Shown here piece after piece: positions 35,569 through 46,984 of a stretch of DNA of 64,000 nucleotides. The notes under the pieces were generated by a model, which was given only the letters and a program-made list of their open reading frames with translations, did no database searches and had not been told where the DNA came from. Position numbers and translations under genes: made by a program. The stretch is from Lutjanus erythropterus (Eukaryota; Chordata; Actinopteri; Lutjaniformes; Lutjanidae): assembly GCA_020091685.1 (NCBI GenBank), contig CM034600.1:39661320-39725319 (forward strand), read 5' to 3'. Every line of letters starts with the position of its first letter. Position 1 is the first letter of the stretch.

Positions 35569-37328
35569 GTCAATTGAAAGATGTAAAAAGGCACAGATTT
35601 GCATCTGGTGGTGCAAACTGACATATTCAGGTGAGCTGAAAATGTCTGAACTTGAGGAAAAATGTGCCTGACCCAGTGAGGAGGAAGTTAATCCGTGTTG
35701 GATTTCTCCTCCATCAGCAGAAATCAAAGGGGGGGACGGGGTGAGCTGTGGCTTGTGGTTAACCTGAGCTGCATGACTTGACATCAGCGCTGGAGTCTGT
35801 AATGAGTTTTGAAAATGTTTAGCAGTCAGAGGGTGTTGAATAATCATAGAGCGCAAAATGTTACAAACCACAGCAATCTGCTCAGTGGGCTGAAATATTT
35901 CATGTGGAAAAAAGGAAAATGTGACCTGATGGTGGCAGTGGAGGGAAAGTCCAGGCGAGCTCCATCAGTCCTCTCTACAGAACACTGCTTACTCCACATA
36001 CAGGTACTCTGCATCAGCTAAATTGTTTTGTATATCTGTAAAATGTTCACAGTGAACTTTTTAAACTTGTTGTCCAGGTTTCAGGTCAGGAGCAGACTGT
36101 GGTGTTTGTTAAATACTGTGAAAGTTGACACTGATCTGGAGCTCGAGGCAGAACATGTTGACTTTTTCAGTATTTAAATTTTATTCTTGAGAACTGGGAC
36201 AAAACTGTATTTTGAGGGGGTTTTAAATTTCACTCTTTAGTTATGTTCGAAAATATATTTTAAAAGCTCAAACTCTTAGCTATTCCAACCTCCTACTGAT
36301 TGAATTTGTTATTAAATGTAGACGTCGATGTCTTACAGAGTCGACAAAATGTTCAATTTTTTCATTTCACAGCATAGTGGTAGTGAACAGCCATTTTATT
36401 TTTTAAAGTTGCTCAGAGTTCTCTTGATGCTAATCAAAATAGACATTGTCTAGCTTTTTAGAAGGGCTACAGAGTTTACATGTTAACTTTTGGGATTTTC
36501 ACTCCTGCATGTCAACCCTCTGCAGCAACGACCCACGAAGAAATCACAGACCTGTGGACCGGCCAGTCAAGAGCTCTGCATTTGTTTTTTTTAAACTTTT
36601 GGGATTAAAGAGTGAATTTATTTTCATATTCTGTTTTGAAATGTAGTTTCTCTCTTCTGTTGCTGTTTGTACATTCAGATTCTTTGGCTCCAGGCTTTCT
36701 GCCAAAAAAGCTGCTCTTAAGTGTCCCGTGTATCTTTTCCTAAAACTAACAAAGTTTTTTTTTTTTTTTACTTAAATCAAACCAAACTGTGACTGAAAAC
36801 TGAAAATAAAAAGTCTGTCAATGTCAGCAGGAAAGGAGCATTCAGCGCTTCATAAAGACAGAAGTGATGACGAGATGAGACAATGAGTTTCTGTGTTGTG
36901 TTCCTAATAAAGTGGCCACTGAGCGTATTTTGTAAGACACTGATGAGTTAATGGGTGAATTTAAGACCACTTTGTTCAGCAGTTGTCCAGATACCTGGCG
37001 GCAGGTCATGGTGTTTTTCTTGGATGAATTCTTCCATTTGTGTGTTTATCTGCTCTCACAGCCCAGAATCTCTGCACTTTACAGCAGAAGAGAGTCGAGC
37101 TGCAGAGAAAACAAACTGCTGAGTAAATAACTGAAAATCCATCGCTGATTTAATGTGCAGTTTGTTTTTTTTCTGTAAACGCCTCGAGGCTGCAGCAGCT
37201 GGACAACTGCTTTCCCAGGATGCTTTACTGCTCGCGGACCCAGAAGGGCTTCGTGTGTGTGTTCAGTTGCTTGGGCGTGAATCCAGATGGTACCATTCCT
37301 CTACTGTCCTGTGGGTCTGAGCTACATA

Positions 37329-37330
<2 letters not shown>
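35569..37330. other. Non-coding DNA with a short repeat end at 36899-36936
   Basis: 'gttcctaataaagtggccac' followed by TGAGCG at 36900-36925 recurs at 54060-54085 ('gtacctaataaagtggccac' followed by TGAGTG). It is an end of a common fish DNA element. A T13 run lies near 36757-36769. No gene. Confidence 0.5.

Positions 37331-37409
<79 letters not shown>
37331..37409. repeat. (CA)n microsatellite
   Basis: About 79 bp of uninterrupted CA. Open frames on both strands across it are artefacts. Confidence 0.95.
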
Positions 37410-37411
<2 letters not shown>

Positions 37412-39539
37412 TTGAACATAGAATATTCCACCTAAAACTAATTCTAACCTAAATCTTGAAACCACAGAGCAGAACAACAAAGTTCTTTGTGTTGTCACTA
37501 AAAAGGAACTAGAAACTTTCTCTACCTGCAGAGCTCATATCCACCCAGGAACATGCCACAGCACTCAGTTAAGCTCCGCCTCTCATCCAGAGGGCTCTGC
37601 TAGTTCTGACTGACTGGTGTGGAGTCAGCTCATCCATGTATGGAGGAGATGCGGTGAATGAATGTGTTTGTGTCCCGTGTGACACCGAAACCTTTATATT
37701 TTCTTGTGTGTTAAATAAACAGCGTAGAAGCTGCTGGGTGGATTTTGTTGCGTTTGGACAGAGCCACACTTCCTGTTTCCCTGTTTTCAGTCTTTGTGCT
37801 AAGCTAAGCTAACAGGCTGCTGATTAAAGCTTCACATTTAGTGTGCAGACATATCAATAATTTCATCCAACTCTCTGCCAGTAAGAGAATAAATATATTT
37901 ACCCAAAAAACAAACAAACAAAAAACTAATTTTTTATTTTTAATATTATTGTATTTATTTTTTTTTATTTCATGGTTTGTATTCCTATTTTTTATATTTC
38001 CTTGTGTTCATACTGTTACTTCATATTGTTTATATTTCTGTTTTAATATTGCTTCTTGTTTATATTGCCCCTATATTTTATATTTCCTCTTGTTCATATT
38101 CCTTGTTTACTCCCTTATTATTTATTGTTTTTTATCGATGATCTTTCTGCTTTGCTTCGTGCTGCCACACTGCAAATTTCCCTGTCTAGGACTAATAAAT
38201 GAATATCTCATCTGCTAATATAAAACTCAGATGTCAGAATTATTATACTGAGTAAAACACAATGAAATCAAGATCTCAGTTTAAGAATAGTTTTTTTCAC
38301 ATTATCTATGACAGTAAATCATTTTAGTTTGTTAAAAGTCACCTTCTCTCCTGGCAGTAAACAGATTCTGTCTGATGAAACCGTTCAGACTGAGTTGGTA
38401 AAAGTTGAGATATTTTGAAGTTCAGGCTCTCAGCGGCACTCGGAGCTGAAAACATGCCAGACTCTCGGCTCTGTCAGAGACATGAAACAGCAGCTTGTTT
38501 ACAGAAGAAGGCTGAGGAGGTTTCTGCAGGAAACACAGGCGCTGTTACTGAGATTTGTCAGCTGATGGTTTGAAGAAACACTCACAGTTTGGGAGGAAAC
38601 TCGTAACTGCAATTCCCAGATATTAATATTTAATTTTTTGATTAATGTGGACTGATGGATTTAGAAATTTAAACCAAAAAACACTCTTAAGTATTTCTAA
38701 AACTGGAAACCATTGTGGTATCAACAGTATGAGAGACTGCAAGTCAAAAGTTAACAAATATTAACACAAGAATTTTGTCTTTTTCTAAAAATCAGTTGAT
38801 GCTGTTGTTGATGTTGATTGAACATTTAAGTCACATGACTGATCAGCTGTTTCCTCTCTATAATCAGCCCATCCTCACCAGAAAAACGTGTGAGTTGGTC
38901 GCAAATACAAGCAGTTTATTCTGACTGATGTGTCTGTTTATTGTTTGGCGGCGTCCCCTAGTGGACGTAGTAAATATGACAGGAGAAGTATAAGGTGCAA
39001 GAAAACAAACACACTCAGATTTATGTAATGTTCATTTGTATAGGGAGTGTATGTAACATAAATCAATACCACACACCACAGAGTTTATAGGCTAAGCTAA
39101 TTTGTGAAGCCCGTCCCTGACTGAGCCTTTCAGATTAAAAGACTCAGTAGATGATCCCATATGAAACAAAAAGTAAACTTGGTTATTTAAAGTTTTGAGT
39201 AATTTAGAATTTTGTTGATATGGACGTGACGTCCGTTGTGTCACTTCTGTCGCACAATTGAGGAGTGAGTAGTTTTTGTGCCTAAACGGACCTGCAACCA
39301 TTTTAGGACATAAACTACAGGTGTGTCACAAGTTATGTTGTTGTGCAAGTGACATCATTTCATTTCACGTGACGTACATAATGTTGTTATTTTTACCCAA
39401 ACCACAATCTTTTACCAGATCTAACAAAGTAGTTTTATTGCCTTAATTTAACCAAACTGCAAATGTTTTACAATGTAAACCCTGTGTGTAATTTCACGTA
39501 ACCAACGGAACGTGGTTAAGCTAGATAATTTGCAAACTC
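37410..39539. other. Non-coding DNA, no gene recognised
   Basis: The 125-codon frame at 37841-38218 comes from T-rich sequence and gives a Phe/Leu-rich peptide with no motif. The segment 39375-39480, with 'acccaaaccacaatctttta' and 'agtagttttattgcctta', looks like a decayed repeat of the 'accaaactgcaa' type. Confidence 0.35.
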
Positions 39540-39860
39540 TGTTGTGAGCAGTTTCATGTAGGAACTACTTTCCTTCTATTAGAAAGAAAGTAATCCAGTA
39601 GATTCTACTGCAGAAAGAAAGTAGTTCCTGCATGAAACCACTCGTGACAAGGTCTGTGGATTATGACATCTCTACTGCCGGTATCTCCAAAACTCTGCAG
39701 CTGACACCAAAACGGTACAGATGGATAAACAATATGTATTTTTGATGAACTTTTAGTTATCATAACATGAGTCACCTTCCTTTCGTTTGTCCAGTCCACT
39801 TAAATACATGGGGCCTTTGTGACTCTGATTCCTTCTTGACTGTATGCTGACCAGGTGCCT
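39540..39860. mobile_element. Repeat with short fold-back
   Basis: 'gtttcatgtaggaactactt' (39551-39570) is the inverse of 'aaagtagttcctgcatgaaac' shortened (39620-39640), giving arms of about 28 bp. The following 'ctgcagctgacaccaaaacg' block reads like the body of an element common in percomorph genomes. No coding frame. Confidence 0.5.
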
Positions 39861-40329
39861 TTTATCAGTGGTTTCTGTATACTGACTCCAGTTCAGTCTG
39901 TGAATACTCAGTCAGGTCCATCACAGTCTTAAACAGAAGATGCACTGCATTGTGGGACCGTTCTAGAGTTTCTGACATCTTTATGTAGATTTTAAGGCTG
40001 AAATGTGAATAAATCTGAAGGTGGTTTTGTGGTTTCAGAGTTAAGCCCATGATGTTGAGTCTTTTCACAGCTCTGCGGTGTTTTAATGGTTTCATTTTTC
40101 AAGCACTTTCTGCAAACATGCGGCCGATCCGCTGCAGAGACTCTATAGCATCTGAAAATTCTTTTCTACCTGCTGAAATCATGAACCTGCAGAACCTGTG
40201 GAACCTCTGTGACATTTGAAAACACATTTACGCTCTAATTTAATTTAATGGACTCAAATTCACCGTTTAACTTGTCTGTGTGTGTTTGCACGGTGTTCAT
40301 TGGAAAGGGCATAAGCAGACTTCTTGTTC

Positions 40330-40560
40330 AGCTGAAACTCAGCACCCGTCTCCCCCCTCCTCCCTCCTGCTCGCCCCCTCTCTCTCTCCCTCTCTGTTCG
40401 CTCCATTTAACTGAAGCCACCAGCTACATGAATACCCATGAACAGCCAGGAGCTCTGCCAACAGCTCCATTACAATGTGCACTCCACCTCCCTCCCTCCC
40501 TCTCTGTTTTCTCTCCATCTCTTCCCCTCCTGCTCTCCTTCTCTCGCTACAAATCTCTCT
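40330..40560. other. Pyrimidine-rich tracts flanking a unique core
   Basis: CT-rich tracts at 40350-40397 and 40488-40560 bracket 40400-40487, a complex segment ('gaagccaccagctacatgaa', 'aacagccaggagctctgcca'). Such bracketing can mark a regulatory element or a cryptic exon, but no open frame with good splice sites was found. Confidence 0.25.
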
Positions 40561-40564
40561 CAAA

Positions 40565-40605
40565 CTACATGGCCAAAAGTATGTGGTCACCCAAACATTA
40601 AAGGC
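40565..40605. mobile_element. Solo Tc1/mariner-like terminal fragment
   Basis: 'tacatggccaaaagtatgtg' then 'gtcaccc' is a typical terminal inverted repeat of Tc1-like elements in fish. A related inverted form, 'cacatacttttgtccacc', is at 45353-45370. Confidence 0.55.
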
Positions 40606-41014
40606 CCCTGTGTGACAGCCTGACGTCTGAGGAGCCGAGGCCTCATTTAGATTTGCACTTCAGATTGTTTTGGACTCTGTGCTTTAGTGTGATTCATAAG
40701 ATACTGAGCATAAAAAACTTTGAGAAGATTTGAGAAGAAAGTTTGTAACGTAGCACCTGTGATTTATAAATCTATAAAACTTAACTTAGTGAGGCCACCT
40801 GCTTTACAATCACAAATGAGGTTTTTATCAGGAACATTGTAAAACAGAAAGCTCATAATTTTAAGGCACCTGTCCTCACTAGATGTTGTTTTGTATCAAA
40901 CTTTTAACGCTTTGAAATAAACTTGAAAAAAGTTTTGCCAACACATAATCTTTAGTTGACATAATTTACTTTTGCTCTCAGATAAACTTGAATCTTTGAG
41001 TTTTGGAAACAAAA

Positions 41015-41190
41015 AAATTGTGTTGTGGAGAAAACAAGACATTGGAGGACCAAACCTTGAGTTTTGTGAAACACTGATCAACATTTGTCACAATTTTCAG
41101 CCATTTATAGACCAAACAACTAATCGATTAATCGAAAAAATAATCTGCTTTAGTCGACTATAAACATGATCATTAGTTGAAGCTCTATTT
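41015..41190 (-). mobile_element. Inverted copy of the 'gggctgcaactaa' repeat
   Basis: 'aaaacaagacattggaggac', 'tttgtgaaacactgatcaac', 'tagaccaaacaactaatcga' and 'cattagttgaagctctattt' form the complement of the element beginning at 14735, and here it is nearly full length. Confidence 0.65.
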
Positions 41191-41199
41191 GAAATACAA

Positions 41200-41790
41200 A
41201 ATTCTTTGGGTTTCTACAACAAGGAAAGTAAATTATATTATATTTTATTTCATATAGAGGAGAAGATTTTTAGGTCAGGTCATCTCTGCAATGTGAACAT
41301 CATTAAAATGCTGTTTTCTCACATGTTTCCTTTTTCAAAAATTGTAATTTGGTTCTGATTCTGCAATTTGGATGTTACACTTGGACATATCACAGTTTTA
41401 TTGTGATTGTGTAGTGTGTGGGTGTACCTCTGGACACGGGGGCAGAAGTGTTGGGAAAGGCTGAAAGATAAAAAGAATCATTTTATTATTTCAACAGATA
41501 ATGTGATATGAGTCATAGTTTTAGTGAGTGGTAGTTTTTGTGTTTCATTTTCACTGAAAATTATTTTTTAAAAAATGATCATGTAATTTTTTTCTGAGGT
41601 CTGGAACAAACAAGCATGTTCCCTGATGTTTGCAGGTCAGAGTTTCTCTGTAGCAGCACAATGCTTCATTAAGAATAAGAATACGTTTTGACACATTTTA
41701 TCTTTATCAAAAAACAAATGCAGCTTCTGCAATTTGAAAATTGCACTTGGCCACGTTATTTTGATAATATTCATTAGTTTTTGTTCAACC
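41200..41790 (+). mobile_element. Two tandem-lying copies of the 'gggctga' family
   Basis: The first copy (41200-41405) holds 'atttggttctgattctgcaa'. The second (41430-41790) holds 'gcagcacaatgcttcattaa', 'acgttttgacacattttatc' and 'ttgcacttggccacgtta'. Both follow the word order of 21170-21495. Confidence 0.6.
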
Positions 41791-42593
41791 CCTCTGCTCA
41801 GTGTGGTTTCAGGTGTATCAGCACATTTGTGATGCGTCAGTGATGATGGGTGAGTTCAGAGCTGAAACAAACTTGAATCTTTTAACCAGAGAGGATGGAA
41901 AAACTCTGGTATCCAGTTATTCTTTAAGACTTTGCTGATCTGACGCAGCTTACAGGACTGTCATAGCTTCCTGTGCTGAGTGGACTGAGAAACAGACCTG
42001 TACGCTGATCTGCAGTCTGTTTGTGTTTATTGATGAGATATTATCTCTGGTTCAGAGAGGTGCAGATTTTAATTAGTTCAGTCTCCTCCTGACATGTAGC
42101 CAGACAGCTAATGCTAGTTAGCCAGCTGTCTGCAGATATCAGGCTGATGTCAGGACACACAAACAGCAGGAGCAGATGAATTAGTGAGTGGAAATTCTAC
42201 TCTGCTCTCGGCTGAAACTAATTATTTAAGTGGCTGTGCTGTACTTCATCTTCATCATCTGGTGCTGACAGTCAATAGCTGTCCATAAGCATTAGTTTTC
42301 AAACTTGCATGACAGCCTTGCAAATGGTGCAGTTCTTTTTATTGCTCACTCAACTCATGCACATGTAGTCCTGTAAAAAATCTGATGTTAAAATATCTTT
42401 CTACAGATTGCAGGGAAAGAACCACCTTAAAGGCACCTTAAAAACATTAAAAAAATTTAAAACATACAAACAAACAAACAACAACAAAAAATCAGAGTTG
42501 ACCAAAGTGTAATAAAAGAAAATAACACAAAATGGTAACCACATAAAGCAGTAGAGAAACACAACAATACTCAAAAGCCTGAGAAATATAAAA

Positions 42594-43030
42594 GTCTGAG
42601 TCTGTCCACTGTGTCAGATTTAGGGGAATCTTTTGTCAGAATAAGTCAGAAATGGAATATAATATTCATAAGTATGTTTCATTAGTGCATAATTACCTAC
42701 AGATACATATCTACAGACTGAGCGGGTCCTCCTTCATGAGGACCGCCATGTTTCACCACCATATTTCTACAGTAACCCAGAACAGACAAATCAAACACTG
42801 TGAGTTAAGCTATTTTTAATGTTTGAATTAATGCTCTCCTCGAGTATTTATAGTATTAATATTATAATGTTAAAATTAAAAAAAAAAATCCCCAAACTTT
42901 GCTCTCGATTCAGACTTTTGCAGCCACTGTAAGTTCTCCTGCATGCTTGGAAGGAGAGGGTGAGATTAAGTGTTTGCAATCTGCATGCTCACCATGAGAT
43001 GGCACTAAATCCTACACACTGGTCCTTTAA
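42594..43030. mobile_element. MITE-like repeat ending in CCTTTAA
   Basis: The right end reads 'gatggcactaaatcctacac' then 'actggtcctttaa'. The left end at about 42598, 'gtctgtccactgtgtcagat' then 'ttagggg', is its decayed inverted partner. The interior includes 'gcgggtcctccttcatgag' and 'gaccgccatgtttcacc'. This wording matches a very abundant percomorph non-autonomous element. The TTAA at 43027-43030 suggests a TTAA target. Confidence 0.65.
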
Positions 43031-43324
43031 GTTCAACCTAAAAGTATCTACAGAGGGGGACATTTAATTGAAAATGATAGACTGCTGCAAAGCTTTGGGG
43101 CAGCTGATATGAACACCTGTATCCCTGAAACTCCTTCAACACACGCACTGCAACTCTTCTGGAGCTGTTTGTCTGAACACACGTGACTGAATCCTGACTG
43201 ATCCCTCGTCTCAAGTCCTGGTGAGCTGCATGTGTGAACAGAGCAGCTCACGGCTAAATGCCACCAGGCACCGCAGTCAGAGCTGGTCTTGACCACTCTA
43301 CGCAATGCATGTGATTCCTAACCT
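43031..43324. other. Unique non-coding DNA
   Basis: No gene or repeat recognised. Confidence 0.3.
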
Positions 43325-43930
43325 GATACACCAGATGGTTTGTTACACAGCCATCCATAGAAACCATTTGGAAAAGTGCGGGCACTTTCAATAATAACAT
43401 GTGGCAGGTGATTGGATGAGCCGTTTGTCACATCTAACACGGGCTACCTTCAGCCAATCAGATCAACTCACCGGACCAAAGCTGAAGCCGGTTGGAAGAA
43501 AAGCGAAAACATCTTTTCCATTGATAAAAGCCTTCAGTGTCCTTCTTTATTCTTCTTTCAATGAAGACATTCTCTCCAGTTCTGAGATAACTGATGCTAT
43601 CACAGTATGCTGACCTCTTCAAGAGCCGCCATTGTTTGTTCGAGACGAGTCATTTCCATGGATGCTACTCGTCGTCAGGGCATCTAAACCCACGCCCGTG
43701 GCTGCCAGTAGTTCCTCCAAGGACGCTGATTGGCTCGCACCACTTCTGGTGCGGACACAATGGATAACTTGAAGCCTGTCAAGATGGATTCTCGCATGAT
43801 CTTGCAAATCCAGCTTCCTTGCAAGGTAATATGATTCCACCTTGTTGCGTCCTAGAGGCGACTCTAAGCTCTGTTTCAAATACACAGAGTCTGTTCTGGC
43901 TGAAACATCGATCTGCACAGAGCAGATCGA
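43325..43930 (-). mobile_element. Helicase-bearing repeat, copy 1 (inverted)
   Basis: The reverse complement aligns along most of its length with 48560-49030. Shared blocks are 'gagccaatcagcgtcctt' with 'ggaactactggcagccac', the ATG region, 'gcttttatcaatggaaaaga', 'gagttgatctgattggc', and the end 'ccaaatggtttctatggat'. It carries a CCAAT-box-like AGCCAATCAG about 100 bp before the ATG and a GC-box-like 'gggcgtgg'. It contains the start of a helicase-like frame (see the pseudogene entry). Confidence 0.75.
43480..43632 (-). pseudogene. RecQ-like helicase N-terminal fragment, broken
   Basis: Read on the minus strand, ATGGCGGCTCTTGAAGAG starts a frame that shifts near codon 6. In the phase of the second copy the remnant reads VIASVISELERMSSLKEE, then a stop, then RRTLKAFINGKDVFAFLPTG followed by F. 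A Q-motif-like region followed by GKDVF and LPTGF is the layout of superfamily 2 RecQ-type helicases just before Walker A (PTGxGKS). The frame leaves that layout straight after PTGF, so the ATPase core is absent. What is seen is a short similarity recognised by eye; the family call is inference. The fragment is non-functional here. Confidence 0.5.
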
Positions 43931-44032
43931 GTGGGCAGGAAGTCAGACGCAGAAAAATTAGAGAGAATCCGGTCAATTTTCAAAATAAAAGACCCCATGC
44001 AGACTTGTAATTATAAAGACAGACAGAAAATA

Positions 44033-44070
44033 ATCTGAATTTATTCTAAGAATCTGAATTTATTCTAAGA
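44033..44070. repeat. 19-bp direct duplication
   Basis: 'atctgaatttattctaaga' is present twice in perfect tandem. Confidence 0.9.
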
Positions 44071-45079
44071 ATTTAACTGCATAGTGTAGTTATCCGTGGT
44101 AAAATCACAAAGCAAGGAAAGCGGACTAAATCAACATAATCTGAGCAGTAAACATAATAAGGCGGGCAAAATGCTGCTGGCGGGGGCTGCAGATGTGTGG
44201 AGGACGGATTAAAACTGTGGCGCAGCCTGGTGGAATCAACCAGTCAGTGTCCTGAGTGCCCGAGTGGGCGCGTTGACAACACTGTGTGGTGTGCAGCTGC
44301 TCACCTGTGAAGCCACTGATGGTTTTGTTTTCATTCAGACTATATGAGTCTGATATTTTTTGAGCTCACATTTTAATCCTTTTCTTCACCATCTGTTATG
44401 TGAAAACATGAGATTACAGTCAGAAAAGTAAAAGTGTGCGCCCTGCAAGCTGCGAACCACAAAGTGTCTCTTCTGCTAGGCAGTGATATTGGCATGAAGG
44501 CATGACGGGACAGTCAGCTGATCTCTGCATCTGTTATCCATCTCTGCTTCCACCTCAGTTTGTTAATTCTGAGACTCAGTTTTTACTGATATCAACTCAA
44601 AAACATAATTACATCATTACAAATGAGTCCTGCTGCACGCTCTGCAGGCTCCACCCCTCACATCTGACTTAGACAATCTCCAGCTGTGTGTTGCATGTGT
44701 GAAAGGAAACATTCAGACGATTTCTAGACCTGATTCTCAGATATAGTTTGGAGTGCGTATGTGAAAACAGCCTTAGACTCGATCCAGGAGCAGCTGGTCT
44801 GAACTTATGTTCATACTACTGGTGTGCTTTAAGTGCTTGTTGACGTCAGTGCGCTTATGTGTAGAGTCAGCAAAAGTGGATCTAAAAAAGCTGCATTTTT
44901 TTGTTCATGTTGTGGTAAGAAAAAAGGGTTAAATCATACTTGAAACTATCGGGTCGATGCATCACTGCATCATTGGAGTCCTGCTAAACTTTGATTTGCA
45001 GCGCCTCATGCCTCATTTACAGTAGCAAGCATTGAACGTCAGTTTCTGGCTTCATGATGTAGACTTCAGTTGAAATTAG
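44071..45079. other. Non-coding DNA, no gene recognised
   Basis: Nothing supported. Confidence 0.3.
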
Positions 45080-45370
45080 TCACTTCAGCACTTTGCACCT
45101 CCATAAGTTGGAAAGGAGAATCAAACATTCTACTTTTGAGTTACTATTAAGGGTCAAATGCCAAAAATCACTCTTCTTTTCACAAACTTTGGACATTAAA
45201 CAGCTTCTTTGTGTCTTTGTGTCATAAATACCCAAACTTTCTCCCTTTACAAACTGCTGCCAAACTATTTGAACACTATTGTTTAAAATATCATTAAATG
45301 CTGCAGTTTTCCCTTGAGTGAAACTGGAGGGGGGGACACTAAAGAATCTGTCCACATACTTTTGTCCACC
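45080..45370 (-). pseudogene. Tc1-like transposase fragment
   Basis: The minus-strand frame includes FTQGKTAAFNDILNNSVQIV, then WQQFVKGESL. This resembles the segment of Tc1-type transposases where a 'K-x-N-A-x-x-Y-x-D-I-L' block is followed by 'WQQFGEGP' shortly before the second catalytic Asp. Beyond this the frame loses similarity, and the catalytic residues are not recognisable. A terminal-repeat-like 'cacatacttttgtccacc' lies at 45353-45370. It is a short decayed remnant, unrelated in sequence to the copy at 10.3 kb. Confidence 0.6.
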
Positions 45371-45489
45371 TCCCCTGTGTGAGTGTGTGTGCACATTTGT
45401 CTCCTGTATCCCTCCCTCCCTCTTGTATTTATTTCATTTTGTCCTCTCTGCTGCTGGTTCCTCCTCTTCCAGGCATGGAGAGGGATTTC

Positions 45490-45560
45490 TGAGTTTTCTC
45501 ATTGGTTCACAGCGAGGACAAAGCCCCTCCCCCCTCCTCTCTCTCTCTCACTCTCTCAGG
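45490..45560 (+). promoter_or_regulatory. Putative promoter (CCAAT and GC-box-like)
   Basis: 'ctcattggttcac' (45499-45511) holds an inverted CCAAT box, followed 11 bp later by 'gcccctcccccctcctctct' and a CT-rich initiator-like run. No TATA box is seen at the right distance. It sits just upstream of a purine-rich, CpG-containing leader with a splice donor. Confidence 0.4.
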
Positions 45561-46002
45561 CAGAGAGAGAAAGCCAGAGAGAGAGAGAGAGGAGGGAGGG
45601 AGGGAGAGTGAAAGTGGAGAGGCAGGCAGGCAGGCAGACTTGTTGCAACAGATGGCTTTACCAGCGGCGGCTCGGCGGCGGCTGCACCGTGGAACTCTGG
45701 TACGCCGTTAGACAGAGGCAGAGGAAAGGGAGGGAGGAGTGTTAGATAGTCACAGCGAAAGAAAAAGACTTCTTCTTCTTGTTCCTCGTCTACAAACTCC
45801 CAGTCCTCCTCTCCAGGAAGACATGTCAGTGTGAGCACAAGTTCTGGAGCTGAAAGGAGAAACAGCAACAGTTTTATGGAGGAGATGACTGTGTGATCTG
45901 AGCCTTCATCTTCCTCCTCCTCCTCCTGCTCGGGGGTCAGAGAGGCGAACACCTGCTGACAGCGAGGAGCTCCTGAGGGAGGAGACGCAGCAGCAGCAGG
46001 AG
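45560..46002 (+). other. Putative non-coding first exon (5' UTR)
   Basis: A (GA)n-rich leader (45562-45605) runs into the most CpG-rich short stretch in this part of the window ('ccagcggcggctcggcggcg') and on to 'cgcagcagcagcaggag' followed by the donor GTACAG at 46003. The consensus MAG|GTRAG is largely met (GAG|GTACAG). Directly after the donor come T-rich intron-like sequence and microsatellites. There is no long open frame on the plus strand, so this would be a 5' UTR exon with the start codon in a later exon outside or far to the right in the window. The gene cannot be named. The alternative is unrelated GA/CpG-rich intergenic DNA. Confidence 0.35.
45652..45711 (+). CDS. Candidate upstream ORF in the putative leader (19 codons)
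   Basis: ATGGCTTTACCAGCGGCG begins a 19-codon frame, MALPAAARRRLHRGTLVRR, ending TAG at 45709-45711. The start context is moderate (C at -3, G at +4). The peptide is Ala/Arg-rich because of the CpG-rich GCN/CGN sequence. If the putative first exon is real this would be an upstream ORF that could lower translation of the main frame. It is not proposed as a functional protein. Confidence 0.2.
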   Translation: MALPAAARRRLHRGTLVRR

Positions 46003-46105
46003 GTACAGGACTGTTTTTATATCATTTTATCATGTTTTTTTCTGCAGGAACGTCTCTGCTGCTGCTGCTCTGAGGTCATCATTTATGGACTGATCTGCAA
46101 AGTGT

Positions 46106-46191
46106 GTGTGTGAGAGTGTGTGTGTGTGTGTGACACTCAGTTCTGCTCTACTTCACTGTGTGTCAGTGTCTGTGGTCAGAGCAGCTTTGTT

Positions 46192-46225
<34 letters not shown>

Positions 46226-46362
46226 GCTCCACTTTCCTGATGTGCTCCTCGCATTAGTTTTGAGGCCATGTTGTACTTACACTTGTCACACTTGTTTGCA
46301 GCAGTGTGTTTCACGTGCTGCTTTGACTCTTTCTGTGTGTGTGTGTGTCTGTGTGTGTGTGT
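46106..46362. repeat. Three (GT)n microsatellites
   Basis: GT tracts near 46106-46132, 46195-46224 and 46336-46362, within the putative first intron. Confidence 0.92.
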
Positions 46363-46435
46363 TTATTGCTTCCTGCTTGCAGAACACGTGGGAGTGTGTT
46401 TTAGCTGCGCAACACTGAGGTCAGTCAGGAGAGAC

Positions 46436-46525
46436 AGGGAGGGAAGAAAGAAAGGAAGAAAGAAAGAAAGAAGGGGGTATGAATGAAGGGAGGAGAGGGA
46501 AAGAAGGAAGGAAGGAAGGGAGGAA
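46436..46525 (+). repeat. (GAAA/GGAA)n purine tract
   Basis: About 90 bp almost entirely purine on the plus strand, with GAAA and GGAA units. Confidence 0.9.
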
Positions 46526-46984
46526 AGCTGTTCCACCCTGCTCTGTTTTTATTATAATCATATTTTGTTATGTTCTGTTTTTCCTAAAGAAGTAACAAAG
46601 GGCTTCATGGGGAATATAAACATACAATAAAAAGAAGTTAAACAAATAGAAACAATAAAAAAACAAACAGTAAAGAGACTCTGTGAGGCTGTAAAGAACC
46701 CAAGAAGTGAGATTTATGAAAGTTGAGTCTAAAGTTTTATTGTCCTCAGCGATGATGGTGGAGTGGTCCAGAGGGAGGTTATCCAAAGGATTTCTTAAAG
46801 GTTAACTCTATTTTCTCATGTTTTTGTGACTCGGTGACTGATGGAGACAACAGTGTTTGAAACTGGTCCAGTATTGAGGGAGAGAGCTGCAGCCGTCAGC
46901 TGGGAAAAAAGGCTGTAATGTAAACCTTACAGACAACCGTGAGTCGTCAAAGTTTGTCCTAAAAGTGTTTGCTTTGCCAACATT

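Noticed and set aside
37841..38218. 125-codon Phe/Leu-rich frame with apparent membrane segments
   Set aside because: Derived from T-rich low-complexity DNA; no start context, motif or splice signals.
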